Assembly: GCA_046582495.1 (NCBI GenBank)
Contig: JAYGEG010000047.1
Coordinates: 1 to 13,801, forward strand
DNA: 13,801 bases
DNA from: TMED23 sp913054205
Lineage (GTDB): Bacteria > Pseudomonadota > Alphaproteobacteria > Rhodospirillales > UBA2165
Direction: 5' to 3'
The number at the start of each line of letters is the position of its first letter. Position 1 is the first letter of the stretch. Shown here one piece after another: positions 1 through 7,045 of the stretch. Below the pieces are notes generated by a model. The model was not told the DNA's origin and did not search any database. It saw only the letters and a list, made by a program, of their open reading frames with translations. Made by a program: the position numbers and the translations under genes.

Positions 1-53
1 GAATTAAATACCCACTTAAAGTACCGGATGCGAGACATAACGAGACACCTCTA

Positions 54-728
54 ATGACCAGTTCTGATGGCCGATCGCCTGAGCAAATAAAGCTGACACC
101 TGAGATCATCCTGCGTGCCTATGCCGCTGGAATTTTCCCGATGGCGGAAAGCCGGGAAGACCAGGATTTATTCTGGGTCGATCCGGAAATGCGCGGCATC
201 CTTCCACTTGATGACCTCTACATTTCTCGCAGCCTGAAAAAACGCATTCGCCAAGAAATCTATGAAATCAGATACAACAATGATTTTGCCGGTGTTATTC
301 AGGGATGCGCCGAATCAACCAACGATAGACATGAAACCTGGATCAACAGTGAGATCATCCGACTCTACACTCGGCTCTTCCAAAAGGGGCATGCCCATAC
401 CGTTGAGTGCTGGCAAGACGATGAACTCGTAGGCGGTCTTTACGGCATAACGCTGCAAGGGGTCTTTTTTGGCGAGAGTATGTTTTCGCGCAAATCAGAT
501 GCGAGCAAAATCGCGCTCGTACATCTCGTAGCGCGGCTTGTCGAAGACGGCTTTACACTTTTAGACACCCAATTCGTGACAGATCATTTGGAGAGTTTGG
601 GAGCCATAGAAATTCCGCGCGATCAGTATCATGAAATGCTCGATGAGGCCCTGTTAATCGATGCTACATTTAATGCCAAAGGCCCAGAAGACATGCATCG
701 CGCCTATGTTGATCGGCTTTTAAGCTAG
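54..728 (+). CDS. aat: Leucyl/phenylalanyl-tRNA--protein transferase
   Basis: This cytosolic enzyme adds Leu or Phe from aminoacyl-tRNA to proteins with N-terminal Arg or Lys, marking them for ClpS/ClpAP (N-degron pathway). At 224 residues it is of usual family length. Visible family motifs are GIFPMAES (26-33), FWVDPEMRGILPL (40-52), HAHTVECW (113-120), GGLYG (127-131), FFGESMFS (138-145), DTQF (171-174) and HLESLGA (178-184). The ATG at 54 overlaps a TAA (52-54) that ends a frame open from the window edge, which suggests translational coupling to an upstream gene. I could not identify that gene from the 17 codons visible. The aat frame itself is also open to the edge, so a slightly earlier start is possible, but the conserved family region begins well after this ATG. 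The stop lies 10 bp from the stop of the convergent glycosyltransferase gene. Confidence 0.96.
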   Translation: MTSSDGRSPEQIKLTPEIILRAYAAGIFPMAESREDQDLFWVDPEMRGILPLDDLYISRSLKKRIRQEIYEIRYNNDFAGVIQGCAESTNDRHETWINSEIIRLYTRLFQKGHAHTVECWQDDELVGGLYGITLQGVFFGESMFSRKSDASKIALVHLVARLVEDGFTLLDTQFVTDHLESLGAIEIPRDQYHEMLDEALLIDATFNAKGPEDMHRAYVDRLLS

Positions 729-738
729 GCAACTTTTG

Positions 739-2733
739 TTATTTCGCTTGCTTAATTAATCTGAGATAAACCTGTTCCAAGTTTTCGGTGAACCGAGCAA
801 CATCAAAAAGCGGTTCCGTTTTCAAGTTTTCTTTCAACTTGGCCTTTAAAGCATGCTGTTTTGCGTCATCGCTCGCAATCTCGACCGCCCTTGCGATATA
901 GGAATTAATATCGGGACAGATCATTTCCGGCAAACCGACAGCCCGTAGCATCGTTTGCGATATCCGCGACGGGAAACGGTCACCGGCGACGGCCAAAACA
1001 GGCAATCCTGCCCACAAGGAATCAAGCGCCGTCGTTGAGGCATTGAGCGTCAATGTATCCAGAAACAAACAGGCATGCTGATGGCGGGCCAGATGATCAA
1101 CCTTATCAGCAACTCGATCGGCAAATATTATTCGCTCCTCTGCTACACCCAAACTGTCAGCCCGGGCTTTCAAATTTTGAATCAGAGAAGGCCATCCTCT
1201 TTTTGACGATAGCCACAAAACACTCTCCGGCACTTTGCGTAATATCTCCATCCAGGCATCAAATACTTCTTGGTTTATTTTTTCTGGATTATTAAACCCA
1301 CAAAACACCGGACCTGTCTCCGGTAATTTAAAATGAGTTCGACGCGGCACATTTTCACTAATCGGGTGCGGAGCGGCGCAGTGATAGATATCTGGAAGAT
1401 CGACAACAGTGTCTTGGGTATGATTTCGCTCCGCCTCCGGCAGCACAATCTGATCGGCAATCAAACCATCAATGTAGGATTGCCCCACCCCGCCAGCATG
1501 GCCCAGCCAAAACAATTGGAATTGCGCCGGACGATGCGCCTGAATACGAAGCCCTTTGGAACTCATAAACCCATCCAAATCAACGAGGATATGAATGCCT
1601 AATGCGTTGATCTGTTGCGCGGCCTGTTCGGGCGGCACTTGCCCTACTTGGTGAAATTCATCAAAGTCATTTTTTAAATTATCGGCAAAGGACTGACGTT
1701 CCGCCGTTCTATCATTCAGCGAAAACCCGAAAATTTCAAATCGGTTGCGATCATGCGCTTGGAACAAGGCAGATGTCACATGACCAACCGGGTGGTCACC
1801 AAAATTGGAGGACATATACCCAACACGTATTTTTTGAGCAGGTTTGTCGAACGATAAGCCCGGATCAACCGGCGTCACCAAGCTGTCAATTCTGGAAGTT
1901 ACTTCACCGAGCAATTCGGCTGGAATTTCGGTAAATAGATTTTGGTAGGCGACGCTCGCAAGAAACTGCCAATCGGTGGTTTTCCCGATCATCTTGGGCA
2001 AATTTTGCACGAGATTTTCATAATGCAACGTGACCGCCTCGAAATCGCCCGCACCCTGCGCCAATTTCAAAAGCTCGAGATGAACGCCCGCATGATCGGG
2101 CTGGAGTTTGCTGGCTCGAAAAAAAATATCTTTCGCTTCGTTCCAGACCTCGATGGCGATCAGTACGTTGGCCAAATTCACCAGCGAGGCAAAATCATCG
2201 GGCTGAAGTTCAAGTAAAGTCCGAAAGCAAAATGCCGCTTCTGCAAATTGCTTGAGCTCTTTATAGCAGACTCCTAAATTTAAAAGAGCCTCGGCATGGC
2301 CAGGCTCACGCGTCAAAACGAAATCAAAATTCTCAATGGCCGCTGAAACATCGCCGAGCTCATACAGCGCGGTCCCCAAATTATAGAGAGGATCAATTGC
2401 GTCCGGCTCAGCCTCAATCGCACGGCGATAAATTACCGCTGCTGCTGAAAACTTTCGTTGCTGATAGAGACTGTTGCCAAAATTGTTGAGCATTTTAGCA
2501 TTGACCGGTTCGATATCCGTGGCCTGTTTGAGATACGCTTCAGCCTTTTCTCCTTCACCGGATTGAAGTGCAACGACGCCCAACATGTGCAAAGCGCCGC
2601 TATGGTCAGGCCAGATTTCATGGACTTTATTATATACAGGAATGGCCGCATCTGTATCACCAGAGCGATGCAATTCGACGGCTTCGTCGAAAGCTTTTTG
2701 GAGCTCTTGCTGGTCGGCATCCTGAGACGTCAT
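739..2733 (-). CDS. TPR-repeat O-GlcNAc-transferase-type (GT41/SPINDLY-like) glycosyltransferase
   Basis: This 664-residue protein has about six to seven TPRs (roughly residues 10-245). A GT41 catalytic region follows from about 301: KIRVGYMSSNFGDHPVGH (301-318), DLDGF (385-389), RPAQFQLFWLGHAGGVG (401-417), FNNPEKI (480-486), VPESVLWLSS (501-510) and the LDT...NASTTALDSLWAGLPV segment (558-579). The conserved His318 and Lys485 positions expected of OGT-like enzymes are present. The family moves a sugar (GlcNAc in known members) from a nucleotide sugar to Ser/Thr of proteins; bacterial members often sit in glycosylation islands. No signal peptide is visible, so it probably acts in the cytosol. 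The start ATG (2731-2733) overlaps the DUF2155 stop as ATGA, so it is the coupled last gene of the operon. Where the canonical motif has His (NxHTTA), this protein has Ser565-Thr566. Donor and acceptor cannot be inferred. Confidence 0.9.
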   Translation of the reverse strand: MTSQDADQQELQKAFDEAVELHRSGDTDAAIPVYNKVHEIWPDHSGALHMLGVVALQSGEGEKAEAYLKQATDIEPVNAKMLNNFGNSLYQQRKFSAAAVIYRRAIEAEPDAIDPLYNLGTALYELGDVSAAIENFDFVLTREPGHAEALLNLGVCYKELKQFAEAAFCFRTLLELQPDDFASLVNLANVLIAIEVWNEAKDIFFRASKLQPDHAGVHLELLKLAQGAGDFEAVTLHYENLVQNLPKMIGKTTDWQFLASVAYQNLFTEIPAELLGEVTSRIDSLVTPVDPGLSFDKPAQKIRVGYMSSNFGDHPVGHVTSALFQAHDRNRFEIFGFSLNDRTAERQSFADNLKNDFDEFHQVGQVPPEQAAQQINALGIHILVDLDGFMSSKGLRIQAHRPAQFQLFWLGHAGGVGQSYIDGLIADQIVLPEAERNHTQDTVVDLPDIYHCAAPHPISENVPRRTHFKLPETGPVFCGFNNPEKINQEVFDAWMEILRKVPESVLWLSSKRGWPSLIQNLKARADSLGVAEERIIFADRVADKVDHLARHQHACLFLDTLTLNASTTALDSLWAGLPVLAVAGDRFPSRISQTMLRAVGLPEMICPDINSYIARAVEIASDDAKQHALKAKLKENLKTEPLFDVARFTENLEQVYLRLIKQAK

Positions 2734-3125
2734 TTTCTCAGCAAATCTGCTTCATCGTTATTGCAATCCACCACCCAGACATCATAGACGGGATGTTCCA
2801 TCGCAGCCAAAGCCGGACTGGAGGCAAACATCCAGCCACGATAAACACTGACGGCAGGCTCGCCTGGCCGCACTTCCCAGACATCTAAAAAAGCCGCACT
2901 TTCAGGAGTTTCTTCGGGCGGGCGCTTGTCGCAGGTACGGGCAATTATCTCCAAGGTGCCAAACTTAACCGTCCGGCCAATCGGTGCGGTGAATGTTGAA
3001 ACCCGCGCCGTCACTTTATCCAGCCCTTGCAAGACAGCAGTCGCATATTGGGCCGCGTCGACAGAGGAAATGCCGAACGCCAAAACCACGCTCAATAACA
3101 GCGCATATTTAAAGTGATCGATCAT
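2730..3125 (-). CDS. DUF2155 domain-containing exported protein
   Basis: This is a 131-residue protein with a clear N-terminal signal peptide (hydrophobic stretch about residues 7-22, likely cleavage after VDA at about 25), so it should be periplasmic. The DUF2155 hallmark GWMFASSPALAAMEHPVYDVW lies near residues 96-116. Two cysteines, one in ARTCDKR and one in VVDCNND, could form a disulfide. The family has no established function. In Alphaproteobacteria it typically sits beside aat and the NDUFA12-like gene, as it does here. It lies downstream of the two MCE genes, separated by 60 bp, and overlaps the next gene by 4 bp. No good Shine-Dalgarno is visible before the ATG, but the signal peptide supports this start. 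Confidence 0.9.
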   Translation of the reverse strand: MIDHFKYALLLSVVLAFGISSVDAAQYATAVLQGLDKVTARVSTFTAPIGRTVKFGTLEIIARTCDKRPPEETPESAAFLDVWEVRPGEPAVSVYRGWMFASSPALAAMEHPVYDVWVVDCNNDEADLLRK

Positions 3126-3185
3126 CGAGAGAATTAATATCAGGATGCCAACCGTCCAGCAAATGATATGGCCAAAGACGAAGGC

Positions 3186-3647
3186 CTATTTCTTTTTATT
3201 ATCGCCGCTGGTCGCAAGGAATATGATCTCGCCAACCTGATCTTCCAGCGATTTAAAATCTTCTGTCTTGTTAATTGAGCCACCTGGTTGGATATAAGAC
3301 TTTGATGATCCGGGCCGCAAACGAACATATTTTCCGCCGATCATGCCTTCGCTCGCTATCATCGCAACGGTGTCTTTCGGCAGCTTTACCGACGGCTCGA
3401 TCGATAATTTTATGACCGCATCGTAGGTTTCAGAATCTAGTCCACTGGAAATTACCGTGCCGACATTGATGCCACTGATCCGCACGTCGCTGCCTTTTTG
3501 AAGGCCGCCAATTTTGGCGAAAGCAGTCGACACGCTATAGCCCTCGACGGCACTAATCTGAGCGGTATTGACAAAGAAATAGAGGAATACCATCGCAACA
3601 GCTAAAACCATGCCGCCCATAACGGTCTCTGCGAAATTTCTACCCAT
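3186..3647 (-). CDS. mlaD: MCE/MlaD family lipid-transport protein (second tandem copy)
   Basis: This is a 153-residue inner-membrane-anchored protein with one N-terminal TM helix (about 9-27) and an MCE domain (about 37-113), including GYSVSTAFAKIGGLQKGSDV, the VRISGINVGTV segment and MIGGKYVRLRPGS. MlaD forms a periplasmic hexameric ring on the MlaFEB ABC transporter and moves phospholipid between the outer and inner membranes. The length suits a single-MCE MlaD. The start is supported by a strong GAGGAG ribosome site 7 nt upstream. It lies 26 bp after the other MCE gene, in the same operon. No mlaE or mlaF permease/ATPase gene is in the window, so partners must be encoded elsewhere. The protein ends in a charged tail (DNKKK). 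Confidence 0.9.
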   Translation of the reverse strand: MGRNFAETVMGGMVLAVAMVFLYFFVNTAQISAVEGYSVSTAFAKIGGLQKGSDVRISGINVGTVISSGLDSETYDAVIKLSIEPSVKLPKDTVAMIASEGMIGGKYVRLRPGSSKSYIQPGGSINKTEDFKSLEDQVGEIIFLATSGDNKKK

Positions 3648-3654
3648 TTTGCTT

Positions 3655-3660
3655 CTCCTC
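3655..3660 (-). promoter_or_regulatory. Strong ribosome binding site of second mlaD-like gene
   Basis: Read on the minus strand, GAGGAG lies 7 nt before the ATG at 3647. It is the best Shine-Dalgarno in this operon and fixes the start of the second MCE gene. Confidence 0.75.
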
Positions 3661-3673
3661 TATTTTGCGCCTC

Positions 3674-4126
3674 TTATTTAGCGCGCTTAGATTTTGCTTC
3701 ACCGATGATTAAATCGAGCAAATCCTGCACAACAACAGAATCCTGCGTCATAGTTATTTCGTCTCCCGAGCCGAGATATTCTTCATCGCCGCCGGGTTCC
3801 AATGAAATGTATTTTCTACCAAACAATCCGTCCGTATGAATAGCGGCGGAGGTATCGTTGGGCAGCTTAATTGGCTGACTGATCTGTAAGATAACAACCG
3901 CGGTAAAATCTTTCCCCAATGAAAGATCGGTAACTTTGCCAATTACAACGCCGCCCATGCGGACATCGTCACCGGTTGAAAGTCCATCTATCTGATTAAA
4001 AACCGCTTTGATGGTGACATCGGAACTGGATTCAATTTTACTGGCTGAAAAAGATATGCCGCCAACAAACACCAATAGGACCAAGGTGATCATGCCTAGG
4101 ATGATATGTCTAACGTCCTCTTTCAT
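3674..4126 (-). CDS. mlaD: MCE/MlaD family lipid-transport protein (first tandem copy)
   Basis: This 150-residue MlaD-type protein has a TM anchor (about 8-27) and an MCE domain (about 36-112) with VFNQIDGLSTGDDVRMGG, VVIGKVTDL and LFGRKYISLEPGG. I chose the ATG at 4126 over an in-frame upstream ATG at 4252. The longer form would add 42 non-family residues and run into the NDUFA12-like gene, while the 4126 start places the TM helix at the N-terminus. GGGA lies about 9 nt upstream as a weak ribosome site. It is related to but clearly diverged from the adjacent MCE gene, so this is an old duplication. Both may enter the same or mixed rings (inference). Confidence 0.88.
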   Translation of the reverse strand: MKEDVRHIILGMITLVLLVFVGGISFSASKIESSSDVTIKAVFNQIDGLSTGDDVRMGGVVIGKVTDLSLGKDFTAVVILQISQPIKLPNDTSAAIHTDGLFGRKYISLEPGGDEEYLGSGDEITMTQDSVVVQDLLDLIIGEAKSKRAK

Positions 4127-4166
4127 ATTAAATTCCCGAAAGTAATACCTGAAATTTACATTTAGA

Positions 4167-4523
4167 CTATTTAGGCGTCCAAGCCTCATAGTCGCCGGTT
4201 GCCGCAGCGCGTTGGCCACCTTTAAATTCGTGGCCTGCCGGACGATAGGCATTGGCCGTCCCCGTCAGATTCGGAATATGAGCCAATTGCCACGACCGCG
4301 ATTTAGCCGCCTCTTCGGTCAATGGTTCCTCAACAGTGTGGTGCAGCCAGCCGTGCCACTCAGAAGGCACTTTTGAGGCCTCCGCCTGACCTTTATAGAC
4401 AACCCAACGACGTTCACGGCCCTGCAACTTTTTGCCTTTGCCACGGTAATAGCGATTGCCGAACTCGTCTGTTCCGACAATATCCCCGTTCAACATCGTA
4501 TAAATCCAAGTACCCAAACTCAT
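4167..4523 (-). CDS. NDUFA12/B17.2-like NADH:ubiquinone oxidoreductase subunit
   Basis: This 118-residue protein matches the NDUFA12 (17.2 kDa) family, a supernumerary complex I subunit shared by Alphaproteobacteria and mitochondria. Hallmarks are GTDEFGNRYYRG (17-28), RRWVVYKG (38-45) and VPSEWHGWLHH (52-62), with a Trp-containing C-terminus. It is expected to bind peripherally on complex I at the membrane. It is the first gene of the minus-strand operon. AAGGA on the minus strand, about 11 nt before the ATG, can serve as ribosome site. The rest of the nuo genes are not in the window, which is normal for this gene. Confidence 0.93.
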   Translation of the reverse strand: MSLGTWIYTMLNGDIVGTDEFGNRYYRGKGKKLQGRERRWVVYKGQAEASKVPSEWHGWLHHTVEEPLTEEAAKSRSWQLAHIPNLTGTANAYRPAGHEFKGGQRAAATGDYEAWTPK

Positions 4524-4691
4524 TTTTTGAACTTTCCTTACGGGTCAACACCTTAACTGCAAATTATGAGGCCACTGAATAGGTGGTTGTTCATACTCTT
4601 TAAATGAGGCCAACGAGGTCCTAAGTCAACTAAAATGCCAATTTCTCGTGTGCTACTTGCCTATTTTGGAGCTTATCGGTAAACACGTTTT
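4524..4691. promoter_or_regulatory. Divergent intergenic region
   Basis: These 168 bp separate the start of the minus-strand NDUFA12-like operon from the plus-strand TPR pseudogene, so promoters for both must lie here or overlap the genes. I see no pair of hexamers good enough to name, and no strong Shine-Dalgarno close to the ATG at 4692. Confidence 0.35.
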
Positions 4692-6092
4692 ATGGCGGAT
4701 CAACCTGAAACTCTATTTGCGGTCGCGCAGTCTCTCGAAAAACAAGGAGATTGGGCCGGTGCAGCTGACCAGTATCGTGCTGTTTTGGCGGCGCAATCGG
4801 ACTTTCTTGAGGCGCATCATAATTTAGCCATTGCGCTCCGTCATCTCGATCAAACCGATGAGGCATTGCTCTACGCCCGCTCAGCAGCAGAAATTGCACC
4901 GGATCATCCGACGGTTCAGTTCTCGCTCGGTGTCTCCCTGGAACATGAAAAAGAGATCGAGGCCGCCATCGAAGCCTATAAAAGATCAGTGGATCTGCGT
5001 CCCAATTATGTCACTGCACTCAATAATCTCGGCAGATTGCTTGAAGTCACCGGTCAAATACCTGAATCGCTCTAATATTTAGAGCGTGCGCTCGCCATGG
5101 CACCCAGCAATCAAAGCGTACGTCTCAATCTTGCAAACAGTTATTTGCAGGGTGGGCGTCCTAAAAAATCCTTGAAAATCCTCGAAACCCTGGCATTAGA
5201 ATCGCCTGAATTATCGATCGCACATAATTCACTCGGCGTTGCCGCGCATATTATTGGAGATCAACCGCAATCCATCCTCCATTTCCGCGATGCGATCAAA
5301 TGTGAGCCTGACTTTGCCGAGGCGCACGAAAATCTCGCCCAAGCCTTGTTATTCGAAGAGGAGTACGAAGAAGCATGGGCAGAATATGAATGGCGGTGGC
5401 AGAACGATAGCAATACACAATCCAAGTACAAATTTAAGGAACCAGCCTGGAATGGTGAAAGCCTTTCAGGCAAAACGCTTTTAGTTCATGCTGAACAGGG
5501 ATTTGGTGACGTCATTCAGTTTGCGCGCTTCCTATCGATGATCGAAAAACACGGTTCCCACCTCATTTTGGCCTGTCATTCAGCACTAATTGAGTTACTT
5601 TCTCAACTTAAATGCGTTGATCAAGTTGTTGATTTAAATAGAGAATTTACGGCATTCAAATACCATTTGACTATCAGGCCCCGCTGCTGAGTTTACCGCG
5701 CATTTTAGGGGTCGATGGCACCAATATTCCGAATGCACCCTATCTCAGCGCAGAATCGTCTACACTGGACGGCGATTCGAGCTTATTTAAAATTGGCTTC
5801 GCCTGGGCAGGACGCCCGCGGCACGAATCTGACCCCCACCGCAATCGTTCATGCCCACTATTTGGGTTTGAAGCCTTGTTGAATATCTCTAGTACCCAGT
5901 TTTATAGCCTGCAAACCGGTCAAATTTTAGATGAACTTGCAAATTTCGATGAATTTGGCTCCATATTCGATCTAGAACCGCAAATTAACAGCTTTTATGA
6001 TACCGCGAGGCTCATTTCGGGCCTAGTTTTGATTATTACAGTGGAAACGGCCCTCGCTCATCTCGCCGGCGCGATGGGTAAACCCGTTTTGA

Positions 6093-6129
6093 TCCTTCTT
6101 GCAACCTGCGCCGACTGGAGATGGCAATC
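6093..6129 (+). repeat. 37-bp direct repeat, left copy
   Basis: This is identical to 6588-6624 over all 37 bases. It begins TCCTTCTTGCAACC and ends GGAGATGGCAATC. It encodes the LLATCADWRWQS segment of the glycosyltransferase and is continuous with the gene body upstream. Three further bases (TTG) match on the left after one mismatch. The copies are 495 bp apart, a multiple of three, so clean excision would restore the 3' reading frame. Confidence 0.95.
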
Positions 6130-6138
6130 AGAGATTTT

Positions 6139-6143
6139 GAGGT
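6139..6143 (+). promoter_or_regulatory. Ribosome binding site of the inserted gene
   Basis: GAGGT lies 8 nt before the ATG at 6152, an ideal position. This argues that 6152 was the true start even though codon 3 is now a stop. Confidence 0.6.
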
Positions 6144-6151
6144 ACAGAAAC

Positions 6152-6541
6152 ATGAAATAAATTTTTCTTGCATTAATATTGATGGGTTTATCCACAAACG
6201 CAAATAGTTTGGAGTATGGTGAATATATTTGCACAACGGATAGAATATCTGGGGTAACTGACGCCCACTCTAATGCGTTTAGCATAAAGAATGGAAAAGT
6301 TAAGGCTGACGACGAGTACAAATATTCAGTCAAGTACACCAAAGAGAAACTATTTTTTCAGAACCTCGGCAACAAAGCAGAGGCTGTTTTTCTCCATTCT
6401 GGAAAAAAAGGTGGATTTGATAGATTTTATGAGACTTGGTTCGAGTTTAAGATATCTACATCTAGCAACAATTTCGAATTTATTGTTACTAAGGCAAATT
6501 ATTACGCAGAATATCTCGGTACATGTACAAAAATGAAATAG
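6152..6541 (+). pseudogene. Small secreted protein gene with a stop at codon 3
   Basis: The frame reads ATG-AAA-TAA followed by IFLALILMGLSTNANS and about 110 further residues. If TAA were AAA, the N-terminus would be MKKIFLALILMG, a textbook signal peptide with cleavage near residue 17-19. The mature part has exactly two cysteines (27 and 125), which could form one disulfide closing the whole domain, and many Lys, Tyr and Phe residues. I do not recognise the family. Without readthrough, translation could only restart at TTG 6179 or ATG 6182, losing the charged N-terminus and most of the signal peptide. The gene lies in the repeat-bounded insertion, and its AT-rich codon use differs from its neighbours, suggesting recent acquisition. 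An intact but short gene from 6182 remains possible. Confidence 0.6.
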
Positions 6542-6587
6542 CTATGCAGTGTTATCTGTCGAAAATATTGGTTGGCGCGATAATTGG

Positions 6588-6624
6588 TCCTTCTTGCAAC
6601 CTGCGCCGACTGGAGATGGCAATC
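6588..6624 (+). repeat. 37-bp direct repeat, right copy
   Basis: This is a perfect copy of 6093-6129. It is followed directly by the true 3' end of the glycosyltransferase gene (AENIDNNLW, SARLFRQLSPGEW, TAG at 6749-6751), in the same frame as the left copy. Confidence 0.95.
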
Positions 6625-6809
6625 CAAAGCCGAAAATATTGACAATAATCTTTGGTACCAATCTGCGCGCTTATTTAGACAGTTAAGTCCCGGAGAATGG
6701 TCTGACCCGCTACATGATGTGGAAACACATATTCGCGATTTGATTCTCTAGATTCGCGCTTACTTGCTAAGTACCTCTTTTTAAACCTTAATCTAATTTT
6801 TTGTTCTCC

Positions 6810-6818
6810 TGTGAATAA
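6810..6818 (-). promoter_or_regulatory. DnaA box 1
   Basis: TGTGAATAA on the plus strand reads TTATTCACA on the minus strand, a perfect match to the consensus TTATNCACA. It is paired with a second, oppositely oriented box 42 bp away in an AT-rich stretch. Confidence 0.65.
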
Positions 6819-6851
6819 CTTTGCCTAAGTCTTTGTTATTAAATGATATAG

Positions 6852-6860
6852 TTATCCACA
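6852..6860 (+). promoter_or_regulatory. DnaA box 2
   Basis: TTATCCACA is the strong-affinity DnaA box sequence. A weaker 7-of-9 match in the opposite orientation follows at 6878-6886. The pair lies about 320 bp upstream of nrdJ, which suggests control of dNTP supply by DnaA, as known for E. coli nrdAB. A role as a DnaA-titration site is also possible. Confidence 0.7.
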
Positions 6861-7029
6861 GATTGGAACGGCTTTAAATTGGATAAATCTAATCCTTTGA
6901 TTTTCAAGCATTTTCAATCTGACAAATCAGCATATTGCGATTTATTTAGTGCAAATCACAAGATATCGCGGATTTCCCTTGCGTCAAAAATCCAGTGGGT
7001 CTAGATTTGCTACTTCGGAGGCCAAGGTC

Positions 7030-7045
7030 ACACTAAATGTTGTGG
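7030..7045 (+). promoter_or_regulatory. NrdR-box-like palindrome
   Basis: ACACTAAATGTTGTGG matches the consensus ACACWATATATWGTGT at 13 of 16 positions, including both outer half-sites apart from the last base. NrdR is the repressor of ribonucleotide reductase genes in most bacteria. NrdR sites usually come in pairs about two or three helical turns apart. The only other candidate I see is weaker (11 of 16, at 6956-6971) and 74 bp away, so this is tentative. Confidence 0.45.

Larger units (their letters stand above)
6130..6587 (+). other. Inserted segment between direct repeats
   Basis: These 458 bp sit between the two 37-bp repeats and are AT-rich compared with the flanking gene. They contain one small gene with its own ribosome site and no transposase, integrase or obvious terminal inverted repeats. 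The structure fits Campbell-type integration of a circle sharing 37 bp with the target, an unusual long target duplication, or an assembly join. Confidence 0.75.
4692..6751 (+). pseudogene. Broken TPR plus GT9-like glycosyltransferase gene
   Basis: Read through its lesions this is a large protein with about seven TPRs (4692 to about 5390) joined to a glycosyltransferase-9-like region. Family blocks are the YEWRWQ linker, GKTLLVHAEQGFGDVIQFARFL (5467-5532), FDYQAPLLSLPRILG (after 5666), KIGFAWAGRPRHESD (5791-5835), the VETALAHLAGAMGKP segment (about 6041-6086) and CADWRWQS. Lesions are: TAA at 5073-5075 where SLxYLERALAMAP expects a codon such as CAA; loss of one T at about 5666, where restoring it rejoins YH to FDYQAP; and a 495-bp insertion unit splitting the 3' end. 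After the second repeat the original frame continues from CADWRWQSKAENIDNNLW through SARLFRQLSPGEW to the TAG at 6749-6751. Similar TPR-GT proteins are common in Alphaproteobacteria, but the substrate is unknown. At best, fragments would be translated. Confidence 0.88.

Noticed and set aside
1..53. 3' end of an upstream gene (17 codons ending at TAA 52-54), perhaps accC, which often precedes aat.
   Set aside because: The visible residues do not match the expected AccC C-terminus and the stretch is too short to identify.
4127..4252. Upstream in-frame start for the first mlaD-like gene.
   Set aside because: It overlaps the NDUFA12-like gene by more than 80 bp and adds 42 residues before the TM anchor that do not belong to the family.
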